This document shows positions 18,017 to 26,914 of a stretch of 28,199 nt of DNA, one piece after another; the stretch's first letter is position 1, and each line of letters begins with the position of its first letter. The notes beneath the pieces were generated by a model. It did no database searches. It was not told the origin of the DNA and was given only the letters and a program-made list of their open reading frames with translations. This DNA comes from Emiliania huxleyi CCMP1516. Lineage: Eukaryota; Haptophyta; Isochrysidales; Noelaerhabdaceae. The stretch is from positions 1 to 28,199 of the forward strand of contig NW_005198707.1 of NCBI RefSeq assembly GCF_000372725.1. Reading direction: 5' to 3'. The position numbers and the translations under genes are program-made.

Positions 18017-18525
18017 CCGAGGCCTTCCTGCAAACGCCATCCCAGTTTTTTATCTACATGCACATGCACATGTGTACTTTGACTCTTCCTTCCTTGCCCC
18101 CATCGCCCCACCATCGAGAGTCATTTGACCCCCGCCCCCCCGCGGTCGGTGTGGCAGTCAGCTTTGCTCAGCAAGGCCACCCAAGAGCGGAGACTTCCAA
18201 CACGGAGACTTCCAACACAGAGATGGGTATCGACACACCATTATGTACATCATGTCTGATTGCTACAAGAGCTTCAGGTCTCTGGCGTAGAGGCGCGCGA
18301 CACCTCATGATGGCTCCTTTAGCTCCCGCCTCACAGCCGCCTCTTACCTTACCTTACCCACGAACGAGGACGCGAGGCCCGTGCGCCACCGCCGGGCTAG
18401 CCACCTCGTCGCTCATGAGGGGCTAGCCTCCTCCCCCGTGCCCGCTGCGCCAGACCCCCACCGTAGCAGAAGATTATGTCCCCCACCCACCGCGGCCCCG
18501 CAATCCCCCCAAAGCTAGCTCCGGG
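18017..18525. other. intergenic region between M14 remnant and ZIP gene
   Basis: No gene seen. It has short direct repeats (GAGACTTCCAACAC twice near 18190-18215; GGGCTAGCC twice near 18394-18427), ACATGCACATG repeats near 18057, and C-rich sequence. It is the likely 3' UTR zone of the minus-strand ZIP gene. Confidence 0.5.
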
Positions 18526-19926
18526 TCAGTGGCCGTGCCCCGCACCGGCGGTGCTGCAGTGCTGATGGTCGAGAAGCACGAGACCGATTGCCACGGTGCC
18601 CACGCAAAAGGCGGCGAGGCAGAAGACACGCTCGGCGGCGCTTTGCACGCCCTCATACACGCGGGGCATGCACTCCGCCGCGCCAACTTGGAGGTAGACG
18701 CCGCCGCCAAAGGCGAGGAGCATGCCCACAGCAGCGTCGTCAATGGACATCGAAAAGATGAGGACTGTGCCCCACAGCACGCCCGTGCCGGAGACGAAGT
18801 TGAGGAGGAGGGCGAGAGGCACCTTGAGGCCGCCCTGAGCGGAGTTCGTCAGGATGAGGAAGTCGGAGAGTTCCTGCGCAATCTCGTGGAAGATGGTCGC
18901 GGCGGCAATGCTCCAAGCCAGAGAGCTGCCGCAGTAGCGGAAACCGGTGGCTATGAAGATGCCGTCGCAAAAGTTGTGCATCAGGTCGCCGATGAGAACG
19001 CCGCTCAAGACGCGAATTCGGGTCGTTGGGTCCGGCGACGGTGATGGACTTCGATCCACCGGGCACGGGTCGTTTGCCTCCACCTTGCGGCAACAGCAGG
19101 TGAACAGTAGGCCAGCCGGGTCTTGGGAGGGCGAGCGGCGTGAAGCGCCTTCGCTGAAGGAGCTGGCGGCCAGGACGAAGCGAAGGAGATGGACGGCCAG
19201 TTCGAAGAGTGAGGGCGCGATGAAACCGAGCAGGACCATTGAGCCCCAGCGGGCGGTGACAACCGACTCGTCTTTGCTGGAGGTGCCGACGAGGTGGGTC
19301 GCCTCGAAGAGGATCAGGTAGAAGGCGGCGGCGAGGAGCGCGCCCGCGGCGAAGGCCGACATGATTATCAGGAAGCGGCGCTCGTGCCGGTGATATAACT
19401 TGCGCAGGCCGGGCCCCAAGAAGACAACGCCGGAAAGGGTGATGCAGTTGACAGCAAAAGCGGCGCCGATGCCCTCCGCCCACGGAATAGGGTCGTCCGG
19501 CGCCTCTGGAAGCTCGGCAATCGGCTCGACGTTCGCGCCGTCGAGCGTCTTGAGGTAGTGCGAGTCCTGCTCAAACGTGATTGGCAGATTGTCTGCGAAG
19601 ACGCCGAACTGCCGCCCCGGAACTGCCATGCGGTACGTGGTCTGCCAGACTCCCTCGTCAAAGATGAGGTCGCTGCACGCTTCGGCGCGCAACGTATCGC
19701 CGTCGTGACGCTCGTCGCACGTCGAACTGAGCAGCAGCTCTGCCCGGCTGCGTGCGTCTTCAAGAGACGCGACCGTGGTCCCGTTGAGCTCGAGGACGAC
19801 CATCCTCATGCTCGGCGCGGCGTATGAGCCATCAACCTTCTGGGAGATCCATCCGAGTGTGGGAGCCTCCGTGATAAAGCTCCCGGCCCACACGAGCGAC
19901 ATACGGTGTAGCGGCCTCGCCGACAC
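18526..19926 (-). CDS. ZIP-family metal transporter
   Basis: Single-exon protein of 466 residues. ZIP proteins move zinc, iron or similar divalent ions into the cytosol. The two signature helices are clear: TM4 with SGVLIGDLMHNFCDGIFIATGF (metal-binding HNxxD at 317-321) and TM5 with IFHEIAQELSDF (HExxxE at 347-352). Eight hydrophobic segments fit the fold. TM1 to TM3 lie around residues 165-270 (the TM2 stretch FLIIMSAFAAGALLAAAFYL is a good example). A variable loop with a CCCRK cluster precedes TM4. The C-terminus ends in DHQHCSTAGAGHGH, a His-rich tail. The N-terminal 150 residues before TM1 are polar. The start could be the first Met (19926) or the Met at residue 9. The HEI..E.SDF form resembles the LIV-1/ZIP subgroup with long N-termini, so zinc is the likeliest ion. 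Confidence 0.93.
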   Translation of the reverse strand: MSARPLHRMSLVWAGSFITEAPTLGWISQKVDGSYAAPSMRMVVLELNGTTVASLEDARSRAELLLSSTCDERHDGDTLRAEACSDLIFDEGVWQTTYRMAVPGRQFGVFADNLPITFEQDSHYLKTLDGANVEPIAELPEAPDDPIPWAEGIGAAFAVNCITLSGVVFLGPGLRKLYHRHERRFLIIMSAFAAGALLAAAFYLILFEATHLVGTSSKDESVVTARWGSMVLLGFIAPSLFELAVHLLRFVLAASSFSEGASRRSPSQDPAGLLFTCCCRKVEANDPCPVDRSPSPSPDPTTRIRVLSGVLIGDLMHNFCDGIFIATGFRYCGSSLAWSIAAATIFHEIAQELSDFLILTNSAQGGLKVPLALLLNFVSGTGVLWGTVLIFSMSIDDAAVGMLLAFGGGVYLQVGAAECMPRVYEGVQSAAERVFCLAAFCVGTVAIGLVLLDHQHCSTAGAGHGH

Positions 19927-20435
19927 CTTGTTTGGTTTTTCTTTTCTTGCCTTGTGCGACGAAGTCGAAACGGGACCCTGCCTGGACAGCGCCGGGTTTT
20001 GGGCCGAGTTTTTTATTTGAGCTAGACCTCGTTGTTAATAGGAACACGCGAAGGCACACACAACATGACGCCAAACGCACGATTGCACGCTCCGCACCGC
20101 ACCTCGCACCCGCGCCCGCCGCTCCCCCGATCCCCGCCCCGCCTAGGTGGGAAAGAGATGAGGAGATGGGACAGCGAAGGAGGAGCCCAAACACGCACGT
20201 ATTGGAGGGTTCAGTTGTGCGCCACGCTGCCCGGCGTTTCTCACTTTCCGGGACAGCCCCGCCCTTGTGAGGCAGGAAAGTGACGGCTACCCCGTACGCC
20301 CTGCGGCTTCTACCCCGACGCCGACCGCCCATTCCCCCCTCCTCGTTCCCCCCTCGGCGAGCCGATGACCGTTGCCTCTGCCCTGCGTGCCCCCCCCCCC
20401 CCCCCCCCACCCCCACCTACACACACACACAACAG
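19927..20435. other. intergenic region upstream of ZIP
   Basis: No gene recognised. It contains the presumed ZIP promoter, a run of about 18 C near 20391-20408 and a short CA repeat near 20420. Overlapping ORFs on both strands have no recognisable domain. Confidence 0.5.
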
Positions 20436-21356
20436 TCACGCTCCACAAACCAGGTTCTCCACGTCCGGCGGGGCGAGATGGGCCACACACTGGCGCTGCT
20501 TGCCGACGGCCTCGTTCACCCCTCCGGCGGCGGCGGCACCTTGACATGCAGCGAGTGGGATGAGCGCGTCGAGGCTATCGGAGGATGAGTACGAGGCGTC
20601 CAGCAGGACGAGAGGCGGCACGCCTTCTCGCTCAGGTGCGAGTACGACGCGGCCTCCGGCAGCCTCGTACGCATCCGACCGGAGCGCTAGTAAGTCGCCC
20701 ATCGTGCGTACAGGCGCGAACCGCGAGCACGGCACGAGAATCGCAGCCGCCTCGGCGCCGAACAACTCCAGCACCGCCCCCACAGTGGCCTCGAGCTCGT
20801 AGACCGGTGTTGAGGTCTCGTCGTGTGGGTCGACCGTCGTCAGATTAGGCGCCACACTCAACGATATATCTCCTTGCTTGAGCTTCGCTAGCTTCCTGTG
20901 CAGCGCCCGCAGGTCGAGCCAGAGGTTATCCGTAGCGCGGAAACGGTGGCGTGACACGTCATCGAAATGGTGCTGATCATTCTCTGGGCATTGCGCCGAC
21001 GCTCGAAGCAGCAGGCCGCTCGTCGCAGTTCGTCGTGCGAGATGGGCGCCCTCCCTCTCAGAGTCCGTGCGCCGCGCAACCTCCAGTAGCAGCGGCTCGC
21101 CCCGATGAGCAAACCACGTGAGCAAGGACTGGTCGAGCGTCGCGACGGGGTCGTGCGCGTTGGAAACAAACGCGTACGCGAATCCGGCGTTGAGCAACTT
21201 GTCCAACGCACCACTCCCGCTCATCGCCGATATCACACCGCCGTCGCCCGGCGGGCTCCACTCGAGGTCGCGCCTGGGGGCTGTGCCTAGTCTCCCCCCC
21301 TTTCCCCACCCCCTAACAGTGTTTCTCATCTGCGGGGGGGCAGCTAGAGCTGTCAA
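20436..21356 (-). pseudogene. degenerate UDP-glucose pyrophosphorylase (UDPGP) fragment
   Basis: The 306-codon frame matches the middle of UTP-glucose-1-phosphate uridylyltransferase, which makes UDP-glucose. Recognisable parts in order are EWSPPGDGG, LDKLLNAGFAYAFVSNA, SAQCPENDQHHFDDVSRHRF, DNLWLDLRAL, TVDPHDETSTPVYELEATVG, and SRFAPVRTMGDLLALRSDAYE. The N-terminal nucleotide-binding third (with the GGLGTxMG loop) is absent and the C-terminal beta-helix is missing after LVLLDASY. Key residues have changed: PPGHGD has become PPGDGG, and SNADNLGA has become SNAHDPVA. Loss of both ends plus active-site changes points to a relic rather than an enzyme. The frame has no internal stop, so the decay may be recent or the fragment may still be expressed. 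Confidence 0.83.
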
Positions 21357-21713
21357 ACGTTAACTTTGGGCCTAACAGTTGCACTATTGTTGGCTGAAAT
21401 CCTCAACGTTGTTCAAGTGTTCTCCCCAGCCCAGGCTGTTACTGTTTGTTACTGTTGTTACTGTTGTTCAGTGGTCAGCAAGCAGAAAATGCCAAAACCC
21501 GGGTAATACCCGAAAATACCTGGGTTTTTCCAGGTATTTTCGGGTATTACCCGCACTGGACGCTGGAGATCGTCGTGGGTCACTGCCAGGCCTTCCTTAT
21601 TGTTGTTCAGCTGGCCTAACGTTAGCTACTGTTGTTGGGGAGCCCCACTGTTGTTCTGTTGTTACTGTTAACACTAGCAACACTGTTCAGCTCTTAACGT
21701 TTGACAGCTCTAG
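21344..21713. mobile_element. 370-bp MITE with 20-bp TIRs
   Basis: Perfect 20-bp terminal inverted repeats, CTAGAGCTGTCAAACGTTAA at 21344-21363 and its complement at 21694-21713. They are flanked by a 6-bp direct repeat GGGCAG (21338-21343 and 21714-21719). The interior is AT-richer than its surroundings, with repeated TGTTGTT/GTTACTG and TAACGTT motifs and no ORF. It overlaps the 5' end of the open frame holding the UDPGP remnant. Confidence 0.88.
21500..21553. repeat. perfect 24-bp hairpin inside the MITE
   Basis: Arms 21500-21523 and 21530-21553 are exact inverted copies (CGGGTAATACCCGAAAAT core) around a 6-nt loop GTTTTT. The arms themselves contain the small palindrome CGGGTAATACCCG. 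Confidence 0.95.
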
Positions 21714-21996
21714 GGGCAGCGGGGAGGGAGGTGTGTGTCGATCTGATTGGAGCGGCCGGGGCGGCGCGGGGAGGGGGGGGCGGGGGGGGGGCGACGGCCG
21801 GGGGGCGCCAGCCGGTTGAAAACGGCAACCCCGCCCCTGCCTAGACGAGTACAGCTAAAGAGTACCCGCGGGGCTCCCCTTGCGGGGGAGACCTCCCTAT
21901 AGCTAGATGGACAAGCACGGCCACGGGGAGCCTTTTATCATACAAAACCGTCATGGCGACGGATCAATACTCGGCTTTAGGCCGCCCCTCTCAGTC
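21714..21996. other. G-rich intergenic stretch
   Basis: 21720-21812 is very G-rich, with several runs of four or more G, capable of quadruplex formation on the plus strand. Near 21870-21890 CTCCCC and GGGGAG can form a short stem. No gene; it lies downstream of the ankyrin-RING gene. Confidence 0.6.
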
Positions 21997-24036
21997 TCAC
22001 GCCAGGCGAATGCGCGATGAGTCCATCCACATGAGCACGGACTGGCGGCAGATAGGACACTGCTCCATCTTAGCGGAGCAATCGGCGCACGCGCACTGAT
22101 GCCCGCAAGGGATAGCGACGTGATCCTTCGGCCGAGTGAAGCATACTGTGCACGTGGTCTCGCCGCCCAGGGTGGACTCGGGGACCGCTGCGCGACCCGT
22201 GTCGAAGTTGGCGTCGGCTAGCGAGAGCGCCGCAACGGGCTGCTCCTCACTCAGCAGAGGGTCGCCAGTCGACCCGGCGGGAGGCGCCTGCTCCTCCGCT
22301 GGGCGCCTCGCCTCGTCCTCCAGCCTCGCGCTCTCCTCGAGCGCCGCTGCCGGCTCCGCCTCCTCCCTAGCCGCCAGCGCTGCCTCATCCTCGGGCAGCC
22401 CCTGCGCAGCCGCAGCGCCTCCCCCGCCACCCTTCCCCTTCTTCTTCTTCTTCTTCTTGCCCTTCTTGCTCTCCCTGGCGCGCCCCGCCTCCTTCTCCGC
22501 CTCCTCCTCCGCCAGCAGCGCCTCGGCATGCCGCGCCGCCTCCGCCTCTGCCGCCGCACTCTCCACCGCCCTCGCCGCTGCCTGCGCTGCCTCCTTCGCC
22601 GCTGCCTGCGCCGCCGCGTGCTCGAGAGCGCGCACGCACTCGGCGTGGGCCTCCCTCTTGGCCAGGTGAAGTGCAGACTTGCCGTCCTCAGTACGCAGCG
22701 TTGTGTCCGCGCCCGCCCGCAGCAGAAGACGCACGGTGGCGGGGTGGCCTTGGGCGGCGGCGAGCATCAGCGCGGTGCCGCCGAGGTGGTCCTGCAGGTC
22801 GGCATTCGCGTCGCGCTGAAGGAGCAACTCGATCACTCGCTCGTGGGCCGTCTGGGCGGCGAGTATCAGCGCGGTCTGGCCATGGATGCCTTGCGTGTTG
22901 ACCTCAGCGCCGCGCTGAAGCAACAGGTCGGCTACCCGCTCGAGGCCGTTGCGAGCGGCGGTCATGAGCGCAGTGCGGCCGACGCTATCCTGCTGGTTGG
23001 CATCCGCACCGCGCTGCAGCAACAGCTCGACCACTCGCTCGTGGCCGCTGCCGGCGGCGAGCATCAGCACGGTGACGCCGCTCACATCTACCACGCAAGT
23101 CGCATTGACCCGCCCGCCGCTGTCGAGCCACGCCAACAGCTCCGCCTCGTCGCCTTTGAGAGCCGCGCCCATCGGGAAGGGTGCCCAGGAGCCGGAAGAG
23201 GCCACGGTCCTCGCTCCCGCCGCCGCCTCGCCCAAGGAAGCGCCGCCCGCGTCACCCGCTGCCGCCTCGCGCTGGACCGCAGTCACCTCTGCGATGTGCT
23301 GCCGGAAGGCCTCGACGCACGCGGCGTGGCCGCTCTCCTTGGCCAGCTGCAGCGCGGACTCGCCGTCCTCAGCGCGCAACTTTGTATCCGCGCCCGCCCG
23401 CAGCAGGCGGAGCACGGTGGCGGGGTGGCCGCTGGCGGCAGCGCCCATCAGTGCGGTGCCGCCGTAGCTGTTCTGCAGGTTGATCTCAGCGCCGCGCTGC
23501 AGCAGCAGCTCGACCACCCGCTCGTGGCCGTTGTTGGCGGCGTGAATCAGCGCGGTGACACCGAAGCTGCTGTCCTGCAGGTTGACCTCAGCGCCGCGCT
23601 GCAGCAGCAGCTCGACCACCCGCTCGTGGCCGTAGCGGGCGGCGGTCATCAGCAGCGTGACGCCGCTCGCATGGCTCGACCTGCTGGTCGCATTGACCCG
23701 CCCGCCGCTGTCGAGCCACGCCAACAGCTCCGCCTCGTCGCCTTTGAGAGCTGCCGCCACCACCTCACTGGGTGCTTCCTCCGGCGGCATAGCTGACGAA
23801 GAAGGTATGCGCCGCGCCTCACTGGCCCCTCGAAACTCGTAGACCGCCTTCCTCAGCGCCTCGAGCCGGCCCTCGCCCTGCATCACACCGTGATCAATGC
23901 CGACCCGGTCTGCGATGCCCTCGAGCTGAGCCTCGGTCTGGCCCATGATCGCCTCGCGCAGCGGGTCGGCGGCGGCGCCCATCAGGAGCAGGAGGAGGAG
24001 AGCGCGAGCTGGCCCCTTTGTCGTGGGCGATCTCAA
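21997..24036 (-). CDS. secretory-pathway ankyrin-repeat RING-finger protein, likely E3 ubiquitin ligase
   Basis: Single exon, 679 residues. A leader with ALLLLLLMGAAADP at residues 12-25 looks like a signal peptide or anchor. Two ankyrin blocks follow, at about 95-250 and 291-470. Each opens with the same ALKGDEAELLAWLDSGGRVN sequence 196 residues apart and contains ERVVELLLQRGAEVN repeats, so the module was duplicated. Residues about 475-620 are Ala/Glu-rich with a Lys run (KKGKKKKKKKGKG), probably helical. The C-terminal RING at 629-663 has CTVC, CGHQCACADC and CPIC, a C3HC4 RING-HC like those of IAP/MIB-type E3 ligases. The family role would be substrate recognition by ankyrins and ubiquitin transfer by the RING. 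The combination with a secretory leader is unusual: the RING must face the cytosol to use E2 enzymes, so the leader may be an anchor or a plastid/ER targeting element. Confidence 0.92.
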   Translation of the reverse strand: MRSPTTKGPARALLLLLLMGAAADPLREAIMGQTEAQLEGIADRVGIDHGVMQGEGRLEALRKAVYEFRGASEARRIPSSSAMPPEEAPSEVVAAALKGDEAELLAWLDSGGRVNATSRSSHASGVTLLMTAARYGHERVVELLLQRGAEVNLQDSSFGVTALIHAANNGHERVVELLLQRGAEINLQNSYGGTALMGAAASGHPATVLRLLRAGADTKLRAEDGESALQLAKESGHAACVEAFRQHIAEVTAVQREAAAGDAGGASLGEAAAGARTVASSGSWAPFPMGAALKGDEAELLAWLDSGGRVNATCVVDVSGVTVLMLAAGSGHERVVELLLQRGADANQQDSVGRTALMTAARNGLERVADLLLQRGAEVNTQGIHGQTALILAAQTAHERVIELLLQRDANADLQDHLGGTALMLAAAQGHPATVRLLLRAGADTTLRTEDGKSALHLAKREAHAECVRALEHAAAQAAAKEAAQAAARAVESAAAEAEAARHAEALLAEEEAEKEAGRARESKKGKKKKKKKGKGGGGGAAAAQGLPEDEAALAAREEAEPAAALEESARLEDEARRPAEEQAPPAGSTGDPLLSEEQPVAALSLADANFDTGRAAVPESTLGGETTCTVCFTRPKDHVAIPCGHQCACADCSAKMEQCPICRQSVLMWMDSSRIRLA

Positions 24037-25254
24037 AAAAATAATCGTCCTGCGAAGAATGCGAAAGGAACAGGCAGACTCCCTAGGGTAGGCGACGGCT
24101 AGCGCATCACACTCCTCTCCTTAAAATCCCTGTGTGGTGGCGGCGTGCCGTTCTCCCATCCCTCCCTTAACACGCGCGCCCCACCGAAACTGTGGTGGGC
24201 GCGCTGCGGCCGCACGTCTACCTCCGTCATAGTGCCACGACGTGCGGCCTAGATTTAGCACACGCGCCTCAGCTCGCAAACACTCACCCATTTGATTGTC
24301 ACTGTCCGTGAGTGCGAGATTAGGGCTAGCCGCAGGCAGCTAGCCCATGAGGAGGGCGTCCATTCTCGCTAGTGTGTCACTCAAACGCGTTTCTCTGTAG
24401 GTGAGCTGCTTGCTGCTGGCGCCAGCTGTGCGACACTCTCAGCCGAGCTCTGAGCCGCTCCTCGCCCCGTGTCGTAGGCCATTCGACGGCTCATGCGCTA
24501 GGTTCGCCCATGGCAGCGTGCGGCTTGCCGCGCGTCGCTGCCGTCTTGCTCGCGGCAGCACCAGCTCTGTCGCGCCCGCTGCCGCCGCCCTCGGCCAACA
24601 CGGTCGCGCCGGGTCTACCCGGTGTCCCTCTCGCCGTCGCCAGCGCGCGCAGAACCGGAACCGCCGACGAAACCGCCTATAGGTGTGCTACGCGCCGAGG
24701 CACCGTCGGGCCGGCCACCAGCCGTCGCCGCCACCACACTCGCTGCCCTCGGCTCCGCCGCCCTTGTGCGAGCTGCATCGCTGACATATTAAGCTACGTG
24801 TGAGTCACTCTCCGCCCTCGGCGCGACTAGTCAGCAGTAGCGAGTGTGTGCGTCGCTGCTAGAGCCGGCCGAGGCAGTCCCGAGGGCTCCTCGCAGCGAC
24901 TCGAGCGGGTCCGAATTCACTCGGCGACCGGTAAACTAGCGACGGTGTCACTTTTCAAAGACGTACGTAACACGCGGACTGCCTCCCCCACCGTGCGATT
25001 GCCTTCAGTGGCCGCCAGACGTCCGGACCGCTCGCTTCTTGTGTGCAGCAGAGGGATTGCTGGCGTGTGGCGAATGCCGCAAGTGGCTTTGGTGCTCGCG
25101 AGCACCCTCGCATACCCTTTCTTCGGCCTAGGGCCAAGCCTCCGGTCCCGTGCCGCCCACATGTTGCCCGACTTGGATGCCTGAGGCACGGCTGTGGCCG
25201 GTAGTGCACGAAAAACGAGAAAACAGGCATTTTCGATTTCGCCGACTTTGCCCA
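24037..25254. other. gene-poor region upstream of the ankyrin-RING gene
   Basis: No confident gene. A stem GGGCTAGC/GCTAGCCC lies at about 24325-24348. ORF 24510-24803 (+) encodes a 97-residue polypeptide starting MAACGLPRVAAVLLAAAPALS, which resembles a signal peptide and has ATG context CCCATGG, but it has no family match and atypical Arg-rich remainder. It could be a small secreted protein or chance. Confidence 0.4.
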
Positions 25255-25428
25255 TTAACCCTCCTACGCAGATACGACAAAATACGTCTGCTCATGGCGC
25301 CGAGCCCTGGTCTGGACACCAGATCGGCCCCCCCGCCCCTAACATTAGCCTCCCAGCCGCTCTGTCGGCCATAATGTTAGGGGCGGGGGGGCCAAAATCA
25401 CGCAAAACCATCTGCGTAGGAGGGTTAA
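25255..25428. mobile_element. piggyBac-like MITE with TTAA target duplication
   Basis: TTAA at 25255-25258 and 25425-25428 bound a 166-bp element whose ends are perfect 15-bp inverted repeats: CCCTCCTACGCAGAT at 25259 and its complement ending at 25424. TTAA duplication with ends beginning CCC is the hallmark of piggyBac-type elements. It is too short to code for a transposase. Confidence 0.88.
25326..25393. repeat. 22-bp perfect inverted repeat nested in the MITE
   Basis: Arms 25326-25347 and 25372-25393 (GCCCCTAACATTA core next to a C/G run) are exact inverted copies around a 24-nt loop. They could be the ends of a second small element inserted in the first, or the MITE's own hairpin. Confidence 0.92.
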
Positions 25429-25624
25429 GTTCCCATGGCAGCGCACGAGCACCAGGCCCTCCAAGGAGGCGGTGGCCTGTGCTTGGGCGAAGTCCATGTC
25501 TGTGGCCCTTTCCTTCTTTTTTCAGTGGTTAGATCCTCCGGGAATGTACGTAAGAGCGATCCGAACGTGGTATTCGGGTGATTAGATCACTACAACGGTC
25601 AAACTCTGAACGAGATGGGATTCC

Positions 25625-26625
25625 TTGACAGCCATTTATGTGTGTAAATCGCGTAAAGAGGCGGTGCGCTTCATCGCCGTCAGCCAGTACCAGGCGGGCG
25701 CCTTCCTCAACGCCGTCCCCTCACGCCGCGACTTTCGTATCCCGACGTGGGCGCTGCGCATCGCCGTCCAGCGGCGCCTCGGGCTACCACTTGACGAGGC
25801 GCTCGCGCGGGGCGCGCCGACCTGCTCGGCGCGCGGCGGCAAGGTGCAGGACCCGTTGGGCGACGCGGCCAGCAACATCGGCCGCCTCGGGCACTGCGGC
25901 CGCCACAACAGCCTCCTCGCCGCCCTGGCCAAGGTCATGCGGAGCGTGTGGGGCATGCTCGTCGAGGTGGAGCCGCGGGACCACCTCGGCTACTCTAACG
26001 ACTACCGGCCCGACGTCTCGGTGGCGGGCGCCGGCCGCTCGCGCTCGCGCCTCATCGGCGACGTCAAGTTCAAGGACTCGCTCTCCTCCAACCCGGAGGA
26101 CGTCGGCCAGCGAGGCGCTTTCGTCGGCCTCGGCAACACCGAGCCCGGCACGAGCGCGGACGTCTTCGGCCTCGAGCAGCGCGGCGCTGTCGGGGACGGC
26201 GACTTCAGGCCGAGCGACGGCGGCGGCTATGTGGCGTACAAGAAGGCGGACTACGCGCACGCCCTCTCGCGCTCGGACACCGACGTGCAGATGTACCTGT
26301 TTGAAACCTTCGGCGGGTGGTGCAACGCGGTCAAACGGCTGTTCTACCAGATGAAGGACAAGGTGCGCAACAAGCTCTCGAAGCGGCAGCACGAGGACGA
26401 GGCGAGCTGGTCGACGCGGTCGTGGCTTTCGCTGCAGGCCCAGCGCATGTCAGTCGCGCAGCAGCTCGCGGCGGCGGAAGAGATTGCGACCGAGCTCAGG
26501 CTCGCCGCGGCGTCGGAGGACGCCGCCGTCGCCTAGACTCCCCTGCGTCACTACGTGCCTCCCCGTCTTTGTAGCCTGGCGTTTGTGCCCCGTTTGTGCC
26601 GCGTCCCGTGCCCCCGAGTTCATTT
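25625..26625 (+). mobile_element. LINE-like retroelement 3' part with C-terminal nuclease-like domain
   Basis: A 303-codon ORF (25625-26536, TAG) plus about 90 bp of 3' UTR. The protein resembles the C-terminal region of protist and plant reverse-transcriptase polyproteins: FLNAVPSRRDFRIPTWALRIAVQRRLGLP, then a Cys/His segment (CSARGG, GHCGRHNSLL), then EVEPRDHL-YRPDVSV-LIGDVKFKD, which fits a PD-(D/E)xK-type nuclease pattern (E, D, DxK). No reverse transcriptase motifs remain upstream, so this is a 5'-truncated copy. From 26231 it is nearly identical to 16719-17113. The two copies diverge after GAGTTCATTT(T/C)ATA, marking the 3' end. A poly(A) run follows a little later at 26646. Confidence 0.75.
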
Positions 26626-26812
26626 CATAAAAATCACAGTTCTTTAAAAAAAAAAAGAGGTTTTCGCCTTGTGCTTTTGTGTGCCAAATCCTTTTGCGAT
26701 AGGTCCAATCGGGCGGCATGCACGTGGAGCACTTGGAGTGCAGTGTGACTGATGTTCGAACAGGCGCACAGGCGACGCCCAGGCGCGACGCGACCAACTC
26801 TTTTTTTTTCTC

Positions 26813-26860
26813 GCTGTCCTGCAGGTTGACCTCAGCGCCGCGCCCAGCAGCAGCTCGACC
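26813..26860 (-). pseudogene. captured fragment of the ankyrin-RING gene
   Basis: 48 bp almost identical to 23569-23617 (31 nt exact, then a TG-to-C change). On the minus strand it still encodes RGAEVNLQDS, the ankyrin signature of the gene at 21997-24036. It lies in the leader zone of PP2A, antisense to it, right after a T-rich tract. It looks like a small duplicated or gene-converted patch. Confidence 0.7.
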
Positions 26861-26914
26861 TCGCGCTGCGAAACAGAGCCGGGCCGCGCCCAGCAGCAAG
26901 GGCGACTCAGGAGA

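Noticed and set aside
22528..23796. 422-codon plus-strand frame opposite the ankyrin-RING gene
   Set aside because: Antisense of ankyrin repeats; the repeat periodicity explains the long openness.
25784..26392. Minus-strand frame over the retroelement
   Set aside because: Shadow of the GC-rich plus-strand ORF that carries the recognisable domains.
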